Of a stretch of 13,509 nucleotides of DNA, positions 5,896 through 13,483 are shown one piece after another. Under the pieces are notes generated by a model. It searched no databases. It saw only the letters and a list, made by a program, of their open reading frames with translations, and was not told the DNA's origin. The translations under genes were made by a program, and so were the position numbers. Source of the stretch: an uncultured Eubacteriales bacterium. GTDB lineage: Bacteria > Bacillota > Clostridia > Lachnospirales > Lachnospiraceae. Position 1 is the stretch's first letter, and every line of letters begins with the position of its first letter. The stretch spans positions 1 through 13,509 of the forward strand of contig ONXW01000278.1 in the NCBI GenBank assembly GCA_900321915.1. The letters are read 5' to 3'.

Positions 5896-8800
5896 ATGAG
5901 TTTAGTACTTTCCATATACAGTGAAAAAGCATTCCGGGAAGTGTCGCTTCCGGAAAAAAGTTCAGATAAGGTCGAGATACTGATCCGGAAGGATCTGTTT
6001 ATCCTGGACACGGATATCGTGCTGTCCCTGGAGTATTCCGGGGAACAGTGGATACTCAGCGCGGAAAACAGCAATATTCTCGAGAGGACGCCTTCCGGCC
6101 AGAAGCAGTGCGGGAAGGCTGTCGCGCTGCGCGAGAACATGAATCTCAGCATCCTGACCTACCGCGGCAGCGGCATCACGGTGATTGCCGAGGACCGCTC
6201 CGAACCTTTTGCGCCTTATCGTAAGTACCCGCTGTACGGGATTCAGCAGATCCGCGTCGGCAATGGGAGAAACGAGCGGATGGAGATTGCCTGCGACAGC
6301 GGTTTTGTCTCCGGAAGACACTGCATGCTCCGCTTCCAGGGCGGGAAAGCGATGCTGACCGACACCTCCACCAACGGGACATTTGTCAATTTCCGCAGGG
6401 TTTACGGGAATACCATGCTCCGGTACGGGGACAGCATCCGTATCATGCAGCTGCATATCATCTATCTCGGAAACTGCATCGCTGTCAATTCCGCGCCGGG
6501 AGTGTCCGTGGCGCTGCGCCCCGCGGCGGCGGCGGAGCTTCCGAGGTTTGCCGCGGCGGGCGACGAGACCGGGGAGGGGAAGATCCTGTTTCACCGTTCC
6601 CCGAGAAACCTGAAGAAGCTCGTCACGGAGCCCTTTGAGATAGAGGCGCCCCCGGAACCGCAGAATTCCGAGCCCCAGCCGCTCGCGATGCTGATAGGAC
6701 CTTCCCTCACCATGGCTCTGCCGATGGTGCTGACCAGCGGGATTTCCATCTGGGCCAGCCGCCAGACCGGCACAGGCATGGGAATTCTTATGTATGTCAG
6801 TATGATCACCGCGATCTCGACGGCGCTGGTGGGCGCGGTCTGGGCCGTGATCAATGTGCGCGCCATGGACAAGCAGAGGAAAAAGCACGAAAACCGGCGG
6901 TTTGAGAGCTACAGCAATTATCTCCTGCGGATGCGCGATAAAATCCAGAAGGCCTATATGAAAAACGCGGATGCTCTGCGGGAGCGGTATCTTCCCGCGG
7001 AGCAGTGCTGCACCCTGGACGCCTCATCCCCCCTGCTCTGGAACAGGAATGCCACCCATGACGATTTTATCAGCGTGCGGCTGGGTATCGGCGACGTCCC
7101 GTTCCATGCGCCGATCTCCATCCCGAAGGAACGGTTTACGATGATGACAGACCATCTCGCGGATAAACCGGCCCTGATACAGGATAATTTCAGTGTGCTG
7201 AAAAATGTCCCCGTAACGGTAAACCTCCTGGAGAACCGCCTTGTGGGCGTCGTGGGCGGAAGGAACAGGGAAGGGGCAAACCAGACGGCGAAAGCCATGA
7301 TCGCCCAGCTTGCGGCGGCAAACTGTTACACCGAAGTCAAGATCGGCGTCATTTACGACGAAAAGAATGATATCGACCGGGAGAGCTGGGCATTTGCCCG
7401 GTGGCTTCCCCATGTCTGGTCGGGCGACCGCAAGATCCGCTACGTAGCGACCAGCAAGGCGGAGCGGGGAGATGTCTTTCACGAGCTGGCCCAGATTCTC
7501 CGCAACAGGAATGAGGAGAGCCAGGGCACGGAAGTAAGGACATTCAAGCCGAGGTTTATCCTGTTTGTGACAGACCCGGAGCTCCTGGAAGGGGAGCTGA
7601 TTGCCCACTATATCTTTGACCGGGGAAAGGACCTCGGCCTGACCACGGTCCTCCTCGCTTCCTCGGCGGAAGGGCTGCCGAACGAGTGCGAGTGCATCAT
7701 CGAGAATGACCCGGCGTACTGCGGTATGTACTATACGCGGGACGGCAGGGAAGAAGGCACGCAGATCATGTTTGATCCCGTGAGCGATAGTGCCCTGATG
7801 TCGATGGCCAAGACGCTCGGCCAGATCCAGGTTGTGGAATCGGAGCAGGACGGCGAGATTCCCGGCACCCTGACATTCTTCGACATGTACGGCGTGTCCA
7901 GGCCGGAGGAGCTGCAGGCGGAAGTCAGGTGGAAGCAGTCAAATACGATCCATTCCATGGGCGCGATGGTAGGTTTCCGCAGCGGGAACAATCCCTGCGT
8001 CCTGGATATCCATGAGAAATACCACGGCCCCCACGGCCTGGTTGCGGGTACGACAGGTTCCGGTAAATCCGAGACGCTGCAGACCTATATCCTGTCCCTC
8101 TGCGTCAATTTCAGCCCGGAAGACATCGGGTTTTTCATCATTGACTATAAGGGCGGCGGCATGGCCAATCTCTTTGACCACCTGCCGCACCTGATCGGTT
8201 CGATTTCGAACCTGTCAGGAAACCAGGTGAAGCGCGCCATGGTTTCCATCCAGAGCGAAAACCGCAGGCGGCAGAAGATATTCACCGATTACGGCGTGAA
8301 CAATATCAACGGTTATACCGCGCTCTACAAGAGCGGCGACGCGACGGAGCCGATCCCGCACCTCTTCATCATCATCGATGAGTTTGCGGAGCTGAAGCGG
8401 GAAGAACCGGAATTTATGAAGGAACTGATCAGCGTCGCCCAGGTAGGACGAAGCCTCGGCGTGCACCTGATCCTTTCCACACAGAGACCTTCCGGCACCG
8501 TGGATGAGAATATCTGGGCCAACAGTAAGTTCCGTCTCTGCCTGCGCGTGCAGGACAGGCAGGATTCCATGGACATGCTCCACAGGACAGACGCCGCGTA
8601 CCTGACCCAGGCCGGCCGCTGTTACCTGCAGGTCGGCAACGACGAGATCTTTGAGCTGTTCCAGAGCGGCTGGTCAGGGGCATCCTACGATGAATCCCTG
8701 GGCGGCGCCTCACTCCTCATCGCGGAGATGCTCAGCGCCACGGGCAAGGTGGACCTTGCCGGAAATCACGCGAAGATTAAGAGAAAAGAAGCGCAGAAGC

Positions 8801-10893
8801 GGGAGTGGGTGCAGGAGCTCCTCGGATATACCCGCAGTGCGGAACAGGCTTCCGGCATGGATGTGCTGGATAACGGGTTCCGGTTTGATGAACAGCCGTA
8901 TTTCCGCGACTGTTTCTACAGGGAGCTGCAGGCCGCCCACCCGGATTTCGAGAGAAACCAGTTCAACAATACGCGTATCGGCGATTTCATAGCCACATAC
9001 CAGGAAACTGCGCACGAGATCAGCGCGGAGACCCTGGAAAACCGGATTATCCGGAAGGCTGCCAGAGAGGGCAGGAGACTGCCGGAGATCAAGGGGAGGA
9101 CGCAGCTGGAAGTCGTCATCGACTATCTGCGGGATACGGCGGAGAGCCTGGGCGTGGCAAAGCAGCGCAAGCTCTGGCTGCCTGTCCTTCCGCAGTACCT
9201 CTACCTTGAGGATATAGATTCCTTCGTGCGGGCATCCTTTAACGGCGAAAGCTGGCCGGAATGCCCGAAGCGTTTCCGCCTGAGCGCCGTGATCGGCATG
9301 GCGGACGACCCCGAAAACCAGGCCCAGATGCCGGTATCCCTGGACTTTGGCGAGGGAGGGCACCATTTCCTCGCCGGCATGGTTTCCACCGGAAAGTCCA
9401 CATTCCTGCAGTCAGCCATCTACTCGCTGGCAGCCGCTTATTCGCCGGCCCAGCTGAATATTTACTGTCTTGATTTCAGCTCCAGGATGCTGAACGTCTT
9501 CGCGGACCTGAAGCATGTGGGAGGATACCTGGACGAGAGCGACCTGGAAACAGACCGCATGGGGAAATTCTTCCACCTGATGAACCGGATCCTGGATGAG
9601 AGGAAGAAGCGTTTCTCCGGAACCGGCTATGAAGACTATATTAATCACAACGGATGGACCGTTCCCGCCATACTCGTGGTCATCGACAACTTCGGCGCGT
9701 TCCACGAGAAGACCGGAGAGACCTACGATGCGGACCTGATGCGCCTGGCGAAGGAAGGCAACGGCTACGGCGTGTACCTCCTGGTCACGGCCGCGGGCAT
9801 CAACATGCAGGAGATGCCCTCCCGTCTGGCGGAAAACTTCAGGACCGGTATTGCCCTGGAGATGCAGGACGCGTTCGCCTACGGCGATATCCTGCACATT
9901 ATCCGCCCGCAGGTGCTTCCGGAGAGCCGCGTGAAGGGGCGCGGACTCATGTTCTGCGGGGAGAGGGTCCTGGAATTCCAGACAGCCCTCGCCGCGAGAG
10001 CGGAGGGAAGCCCGGAGAGAAACGACCTGCTGAAGGAAGCGGTGGAGCGGATGAACGCCGCGTGGAGCGGTCCGGGCGCGAGAAGCATTCCGGCCATCCC
10101 GGCAAAACCTGTCAGGAGCAATCTGACATCCCTGCCGGAGTACAGGGAAATGCTGGAGAACCCGCGTATCCTTCCCATCGGATGGGACTTTACCTCCGCG
10201 GATCTCGCCTCCTTCAACCTGGTCCGGAATTTCGCGTACCTGGTGAGCGGGACAAAGCAGAGCGGAAAGTCGGTTTTTATGGAGAACCTGATCCGCACGG
10301 TTTCCGACCGCGGGGAAGAAGTCATGATCCTGGAGATCGGGGAAGACCGTTTCGCACAGGTCGCGGAAGACTGCGGCGCAGGACGGTATACGGACAGCGA
10401 CCGGATTCTGGAAGCCATGACGAAGATCCACGGGGAGCTTCTGGCCCGGTCGGCCCTGAAAAAAGATTGCCTCGACAGGAGATGCTCCGACGAAGAGCTG
10501 TTTGAGGCGGCCATGCAGAGCCCGAGGATCAATATCTTTGTCAACAACATGACGGGACTTCTCGAAATGCTGCACGACCCGGATTCCCCCGCACACAATG
10601 CGGAGGAACTGTTTGAAACCATCTGCGAGAGAGGAAAAGGATATAACCTGTTCCTGTTTTGCGAGGTCGCGGACCGCGAGCTTGCGGAGCTCCCCGGATA
10701 CCTGGCGTTCGGCAGCCTCATGAATTACCGTTCCGGCATCCGCTTCGGCGGCCGGTTCGGGGAGCAGAAGGTGTTTGCCTTTGAGAATATAGGGTTCCAG
10801 GACCAGGATCGGTCCATGAAACCCGGAATCGGCGTGATTCCCACAGACAACCGGGAAGACCGGGTGGAGAAGATCGTCGTTCCCCTTTGCTGA
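5896..10893 (+). CDS. essC: EssC/YukBA-type FtsK/SpoIIIE ATPase, T7SS motor
   Basis: The protein has 1665 residues. An N-terminal FHA-like region (about 1-95) precedes a second, well-formed FHA domain (about 110-195) with SGRH at Ser139-His142 and STNGT near Asn160. Two membrane helices lie at about 263-285 and 295-317. Three FtsK/SpoIIIE domains follow. Domain 1 has Walker A GTTGSGKS (718-725), Walker B IIIDE (Asp828-Glu829) and STQRP (861-865), so it looks active. Domain 2 has STGKST (Lys1167) but Asp1264-Asn1265 instead of Asp-Glu. Domain 3 has SGTKQSGKS (Lys1458) and a Walker B-like strand FVNN with no acid. One active and two degenerate domains is normal for EssC. It powers WXG100 export at the membrane. 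S. aureus and B. subtilis homologues are near 1480-1495 residues, so this one is longer. Confidence 0.96.
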   Translation: MSLVLSIYSEKAFREVSLPEKSSDKVEILIRKDLFILDTDIVLSLEYSGEQWILSAENSNILERTPSGQKQCGKAVALRENMNLSILTYRGSGITVIAEDRSEPFAPYRKYPLYGIQQIRVGNGRNERMEIACDSGFVSGRHCMLRFQGGKAMLTDTSTNGTFVNFRRVYGNTMLRYGDSIRIMQLHIIYLGNCIAVNSAPGVSVALRPAAAAELPRFAAAGDETGEGKILFHRSPRNLKKLVTEPFEIEAPPEPQNSEPQPLAMLIGPSLTMALPMVLTSGISIWASRQTGTGMGILMYVSMITAISTALVGAVWAVINVRAMDKQRKKHENRRFESYSNYLLRMRDKIQKAYMKNADALRERYLPAEQCCTLDASSPLLWNRNATHDDFISVRLGIGDVPFHAPISIPKERFTMMTDHLADKPALIQDNFSVLKNVPVTVNLLENRLVGVVGGRNREGANQTAKAMIAQLAAANCYTEVKIGVIYDEKNDIDRESWAFARWLPHVWSGDRKIRYVATSKAERGDVFHELAQILRNRNEESQGTEVRTFKPRFILFVTDPELLEGELIAHYIFDRGKDLGLTTVLLASSAEGLPNECECIIENDPAYCGMYYTRDGREEGTQIMFDPVSDSALMSMAKTLGQIQVVESEQDGEIPGTLTFFDMYGVSRPEELQAEVRWKQSNTIHSMGAMVGFRSGNNPCVLDIHEKYHGPHGLVAGTTGSGKSETLQTYILSLCVNFSPEDIGFFIIDYKGGGMANLFDHLPHLIGSISNLSGNQVKRAMVSIQSENRRRQKIFTDYGVNNINGYTALYKSGDATEPIPHLFIIIDEFAELKREEPEFMKELISVAQVGRSLGVHLILSTQRPSGTVDENIWANSKFRLCLRVQDRQDSMDMLHRTDAAYLTQAGRCYLQVGNDEIFELFQSGWSGASYDESLGGASLLIAEMLSATGKVDLAGNHAKIKRKEAQKREWVQELLGYTRSAEQASGMDVLDNGFRFDEQPYFRDCFYRELQAAHPDFERNQFNNTRIGDFIATYQETAHEISAETLENRIIRKAAREGRRLPEIKGRTQLEVVIDYLRDTAESLGVAKQRKLWLPVLPQYLYLEDIDSFVRASFNGESWPECPKRFRLSAVIGMADDPENQAQMPVSLDFGEGGHHFLAGMVSTGKSTFLQSAIYSLAAAYSPAQLNIYCLDFSSRMLNVFADLKHVGGYLDESDLETDRMGKFFHLMNRILDERKKRFSGTGYEDYINHNGWTVPAILVVIDNFGAFHEKTGETYDADLMRLAKEGNGYGVYLLVTAAGINMQEMPSRLAENFRTGIALEMQDAFAYGDILHIIRPQVLPESRVKGRGLMFCGERVLEFQTALAARAEGSPERNDLLKEAVERMNAAWSGPGARSIPAIPAKPVRSNLTSLPEYREMLENPRILPIGWDFTSADLASFNLVRNFAYLVSGTKQSGKSVFMENLIRTVSDRGEEVMILEIGEDRFAQVAEDCGAGRYTDSDRILEAMTKIHGELLARSALKKDCLDRRCSDEELFEAAMQSPRINIFVNNMTGLLEMLHDPDSPAHNAEELFETICERGKGYNLFLFCEVADRELAELPGYLAFGSLMNYRSGIRFGGRFGEQKVFAFENIGFQDQDRSMKPGIGVIPTDNREDRVEKIVVPLC

Positions 10894-10914
10894 TGACGAA
10901 AAGAGAGGCTGTTC

Positions 10915-11634
10915 ATGATTAGTGTACTCGCCTGTGACCGGAAAAAAGATGAAGTGGAGTCCCTGCGGGAAGACTGCAGGCACCGGATAGCAAAAAGCAG
11001 CGATGAAAAGCTTGATTTTTCCGTCGCTTCCGGCGACGAAGACCTGCAGGCTGTCTGCAGGGACCAGAAACTCCTGGACGTATTCTACTATGAGTTCCGT
11101 AAGGGACAGCCCATCGGGACACTCCGGGAATTCCGGAAAGCATACGGGGAGACGCTGTTTATGCTGATCACGGAGGCGACGGTTTCCCCCCTGGAGTACC
11201 TGAAACCCGGGATTGCGCCGGATTCCCTGCTTCTGCGGCCCTGTGACAGGGAGCTGCTCTGCAGGGTCAATGCGGAGCTTATGGACAGTTTTTTTGAAAA
11301 ATTTCACGCCAAAGACGCGGAGGAAAGCTTTGTGGTGGATACGAGGGAAGAAAAGAGATTCATCCCCTACGGGCAGATTTATTATTTCGAGGCGCGGGAC
11401 AAGAAGCTGTTTGTGCGGATAAGGCACGAAGAGTACGCCTTCTATGACACTATCGATGCCCTGCAGAAGCGGCTTCCCGAGGATTTCCGCCGCTGCCACA
11501 GGAGCTATATCGTCAACACGAAAAAAATAAGGAAAATCTATCCTGCCGATAATTATATCGAGCTGGAGGAGGATATCGGCGTTCCGCTTTCCAGGAGCTA
11601 TAAGCCGTCGTTCGGCAGGAAGGGGGAGACTTAA
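10915..11634 (+). CDS. LytTR-family regulator with an atypical pseudo-receiver domain
   Basis: This 239-residue protein has two domains. Residues about 1-115 follow the receiver layout (beta-1 SVLAC-D8, LITEA with Thr86, SLLLRP with Arg108-Pro109 in place of Lys-Pro). The usual acidic pair is reduced to Asp8, and the phosphoacceptor strand DVFYYE (55-60) has Glu60 where Asp is expected. Residues about 137-235 are a LytTR DNA-binding domain with the diagnostic FRRCHRSYIVN motif (191-201). LytTR proteins bind pairs of 9-bp direct repeats with a 12-13 bp spacer. Such pairs lie before the genes at 724, 2611 and 12790. No histidine kinase gene is visible. Glu60 may mimic phosphorylation, or control may come from a ligand or protein partner. 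It is tightly packed between essC (21 bp) and the next gene (0 bp). Confidence 0.88.
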   Translation: MISVLACDRKKDEVESLREDCRHRIAKSSDEKLDFSVASGDEDLQAVCRDQKLLDVFYYEFRKGQPIGTLREFRKAYGETLFMLITEATVSPLEYLKPGIAPDSLLLRPCDRELLCRVNAELMDSFFEKFHAKDAEESFVVDTREEKRFIPYGQIYYFEARDKKLFVRIRHEEYAFYDTIDALQKRLPEDFRRCHRSYIVNTKKIRKIYPADNYIELEEDIGVPLSRSYKPSFGRKGET

Positions 11635-12324
11635 ATGGCAGGTTCCGATGTGATTTATTTTACCCCCGAAGAATTCCTGCTGATGATGGAATTTTCCGGA
11701 GGCGGGGAGTATGTCCTGTTCCGGGAGGAGAAGATGCCGGAGCGGGAGGACATCCTGCAGGCCGCGTTCCGGCTGTACCGGAGAAAGTATATCCGGGAGG
11801 AGGACGGGAAGTTCCTGCCGGAAAAGGACGGGCTGTTTTTCAAAAAGCTTCACGACGCCCCCTGGGCGGTGCTGGCCGAACCGGCATCCCCGGAGATCCC
11901 TGACACGGCGTTTTATCCGGCAGGCGCGGACTTCTATATGGTCGAGTACCTGCAGGATGACAGGGTTAAAACCTGCCGCCTCAGCACCATAACCCGCCCC
12001 GGTATACGGGCCTGGCTTACGGATGCGGGCGTGCTTGATGAACCGTTTATATCGGACGGGGATACAGAAGACCTGAATGCCGTCTTCGCGGCGCAGGAAG
12101 AGGACGGCGGGGATGAGGAAGAAAACCATGAGACAGCCGTAACCTTCCGGAAGACCGGGCCGGGAGGACTGCTCCTGGAGGAAGCGGAAGTCTTCCGGAA
12201 TTCCCGCGGATGGTTTATCCGCACCGCGGGGCAGGAAGGGGAAGGCCCGGAATGGTATACGACAGAGGCCCTGGAGCGGATGCTTGACAGGTGCTTCGGA
12301 AAGGAACAGAATGATCATCGTTGA
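11635..12324 (+). CDS. Unrecognised 229-aa protein, possible EspG-like T7SS chaperone
   Basis: The ATG abuts the stop of the LytTR gene (taaatg), with an AAGGGGGAG-type ribosome site just before it, so translation is coupled. The protein is soluble and acidic with no membrane segment. It opens with YFTPEEFLLMMEFSGGGEY and continues LQAAFRLYRRKYIREEDGKF..LFFKKLHDAPWAVLAEP. An acidic linker (EEDGGDEEENHE, about residue 155) follows, and then a second segment LEEAEVFRNSRGWFIRTA. The order of a TPEE-start helix, a short 'A..L..R..I' helix, a Gly turn and an alpha/beta remainder is reminiscent of the EspG/EsaE-type specificity chaperones of T7SS. That likeness is by eye only. Position between the regulator and the YukD gene supports a T7SS role. 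An adaptor for effector recognition is the best guess. Confidence 0.5.
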   Translation: MAGSDVIYFTPEEFLLMMEFSGGGEYVLFREEKMPEREDILQAAFRLYRRKYIREEDGKFLPEKDGLFFKKLHDAPWAVLAEPASPEIPDTAFYPAGADFYMVEYLQDDRVKTCRLSTITRPGIRAWLTDAGVLDEPFISDGDTEDLNAVFAAQEEDGGDEEENHETAVTFRKTGPGGLLLEEAEVFRNSRGWFIRTAGQEGEGPEWYTTEALERMLDRCFGKEQNDHR

Positions 12325-12559
12325 CGTCAGGGTGCCCGCCCTGGAAAAGCAGTATAATCTTTCTCTGGAAGAGAAAGCGAAAGTCGGGGATCTCATCGAG
12401 GAAATTGTCGAGCTGATCCTTCAGAAAGAACATATCGGGTTCCGGGGGGACATCAACTCCCTGGTGCTCTCCAGCATAGATAAAGGGGTCCAGATGCGCA
12501 GGGACAGGACGCTGAGCGATTACGGCGTCCGCGGCGGGGATGAGCTGCTCCTGGTGTGA
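12311..12559 (+). CDS. esaB: EsaB/YukD ubiquitin-like T7SS protein
   Basis: With the ATG at 12311 the protein has 82 residues, the normal size of EsaB/YukD. It has a ubiquitin-like beta-grasp pattern: strand MIIVDVRVP, strand KQYNLSL, helix KVGDLIEEIVELI, and a final DYGVRGGDELLLV strand with the Gly-Gly-Asp turn typical of YukD. The start overlaps the preceding gene by 14 bp (stop 12322-12324) and has AAGGAA just upstream. A longer reading from 12284 has no family support. YukD/EsaB proteins are cytoplasmic and needed for T7SS function in several Firmicutes. They bind the secretion ATPase region or affect substrate expression, and do not act as protein tags. It is the last gene of the machinery operon, one base before a strong palindrome. 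Confidence 0.92.
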   Translation: MIIVDVRVPALEKQYNLSLEEKAKVGDLIEEIVELILQKEHIGFRGDINSLVLSSIDKGVQMRRDRTLSDYGVRGGDELLLV

Positions 12560-12597
12560 TTTATCTCAGTGGGAGATTGGACTCCCACTGAGATAAA
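12560..12597 (+). terminator. 16-bp perfect palindrome closing the machinery operon
   Basis: tttatctcagtgggag (12560-12575) pairs perfectly with ctcccactgagataaa (12582-12597) around the loop attgga. It starts at the base after the esaB stop. There is no T run after the stem, so it is either a U-tract-less terminator, possibly working in both directions, or a mobile palindromic repeat. Confidence 0.65.
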
Positions 12598-12610
12598 CGC
12601 TCCGCGGGGA

Positions 12611-12687
12611 TGCGCACGCGCGCGGTATGGAAGGAGTTGCCTTACGGCAACCCGCGCGCGGCGCGCAAGACACGCAAGCGTGTCTTG
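12611..12687 (+). repeat. Two GC-rich nested or adjacent hairpins downstream of esaB
   Basis: The outer arms cgcgcgcgg (12617-12625) and ccgcgcgcg (12652-12660) can be extended by tgcgc/gcgca (12611-12615 with 12663-12667). They enclose gttgcc-ttac-ggcaac (12636-12651). Directly after comes caagacacg-caag-cgtgtcttg (12666-12687), which competes for two bases with the outer stem. No coding potential or T-tract is seen. The set of stable stems looks like a palindromic intergenic repeat or a structured 3' RNA. Confidence 0.6.
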
Positions 12688-12697
12688 AACGGAAAAT

Positions 12698-12765
12698 GTC
12701 GTCTGTCCCATGAAAGATGCCGTTCGTCGGAAAGAAACTGTCTGGTTCCGGCCGGATGATATCAT
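12698..12765 (+). promoter_or_regulatory. P3: putative LytTR-activated promoter of the second substrate cluster
   Basis: A good half-site GCCGTTCGT (12719-12727) is preceded, 21 bp upstream start to start, by a weaker one GTCGTCTGT (12698-12706). A 12-bp comparison beginning two bases earlier (12696 and 12717) agrees at 9 of 12 positions. A TATCAT -10 (12760-12765) starts 41 bp after the second half-site and has TGa just upstream (extended -10). There is no clear -35. The expected start near 12772 gives a leader of about 18 nt that contains the ribosome site AAGGAGG (12777-12783). Confidence 0.6.
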
Positions 12766-12789
12766 GGGTACATCAGAAGGAGGCAGCCT

Positions 12790-13143
12790 ATGAAACTGAA
12801 GATAAGGACAAACGGAACAAAGCAGTCGGCGAGAAGACTGCTGGAGATTTCCAGAGTCCTCCGGGACTGCAGGATGCAGACAGAAGACGTCTGCAGGAAT
12901 CTCCGGCGGCACTCCGATCTGGAACTTGTCAGGAGGGAGATCAACAAACAGATTGACCAGATGCAGCTGGAATCGGGACGGACGGCAGTCATGGCGGATG
13001 CCCTGATGCATATTTCTTCTCTCTATGATATGAGGGAGACACAGAACGCCCAGCTGCTGGAAGAAGGAAGAAGACACCAGAAGACCCGGATGTCCGCACA
13101 GTCGATAGGAAATCTCCGTGAGTTCATCGGGACGGTCATCTGA
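12790..13143 (+). CDS. Small helical T7SS-associated protein, same module as the effector N-terminus
   Basis: This 117-residue protein is charged and nearly all helical by composition, with no signal peptide and no WxG. AAGGAGG (12777-12783) lies 6 nt before the ATG. It aligns with residues about 1-97 of the peptidase effector at 724. QTEDVCRNLR (30-39) matches EVESIRNKMR, and SSLYD..ET.N..LL (76-90) matches IAQYEKTE..N..LL, with about one residue of gap. It resembles the small partner proteins encoded beside LXG-type toxins, which bind the toxin's helical N-terminus and aid targeting. It is first in an operon with a WXG100 gene and another likely WXG100 gene. The homology claim is from manual alignment; the partner role is inferred. 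Confidence 0.7.
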   Translation: MKLKIRTNGTKQSARRLLEISRVLRDCRMQTEDVCRNLRRHSDLELVRREINKQIDQMQLESGRTAVMADALMHISSLYDMRETQNAQLLEEGRRHQKTRMSAQSIGNLREFIGTVI

Positions 13144-13164
13144 TAGAGCAGGGAGGAAGAAGAA

Positions 13165-13470
13165 ATGGCATCATCGAGGATTGAGGTTAATACAAATACA
13201 CTCAGGTCGGATGTGGACCGGGTGAGGACAGAGCTGAGGGGCCTGCGGACTGATATGCAGAAACTGAGCGCGGTGAGCGCACAGCTGAACGCCATGTGGG
13301 ACGGCGAGGCGAAGGCCGCGTTCGTGAACGCGGTTCACAGCGATATGGTAATGCTGGAAGACCTGATTTCCGCCCTGGAAAAGTATACAACTTCCACGGA
13401 TACCGCAAGGGGCAATTATGACAGATGTGAGAAGGATGTCTCATCCATCGTCAGTTCACTGAAGGTCTGA
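13165..13470 (+). CDS. WXG100 family protein of the second substrate cluster
   Basis: This 101-residue protein has the WXG100 helix-turn-helix form, with WDG at Trp45-Gly47 and YxxxE at Tyr85-Glu89. Both helices are amphipathic and there is no signal peptide. GGAGG (13152-13156) lies 8 nt before the ATG, and the stop of the helical protein gene is 21 bp upstream, so they share a transcript. It differs clearly from the WXG100 proteins at 2611 and 3024 outside the motifs. With its neighbours it probably forms a substrate-specific adaptor set for a larger toxin encoded past the window edge, while 2611/3024 are the core pair next to the machinery. Confidence 0.93.
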   Translation: MASSRIEVNTNTLRSDVDRVRTELRGLRTDMQKLSAVSAQLNAMWDGEAKAAFVNAVHSDMVMLEDLISALEKYTTSTDTARGNYDRCEKDVSSIVSSLKV

Positions 13471-13483
13471 AAAGGAGGACGCC

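Noticed and set aside
12284..12310. Upstream start for esaB
   Set aside because: The extra nine residues are outside the YukD family pattern; ATG 12311 begins exactly at the first beta strand and gives the normal 82-residue size.
9412..12396. Very long minus-strand open frame (about 994 codons)
   Set aside because: It lies antisense across essC, the LytTR gene and the 11635 gene, has no recognisable domain, and such frames are expected opposite GC-rich codons. The plus-strand genes there have clear families.
12560..12690. CRISPR array
   Set aside because: The palindromes differ from each other in sequence and have no regular spacers; these are unrelated hairpins.
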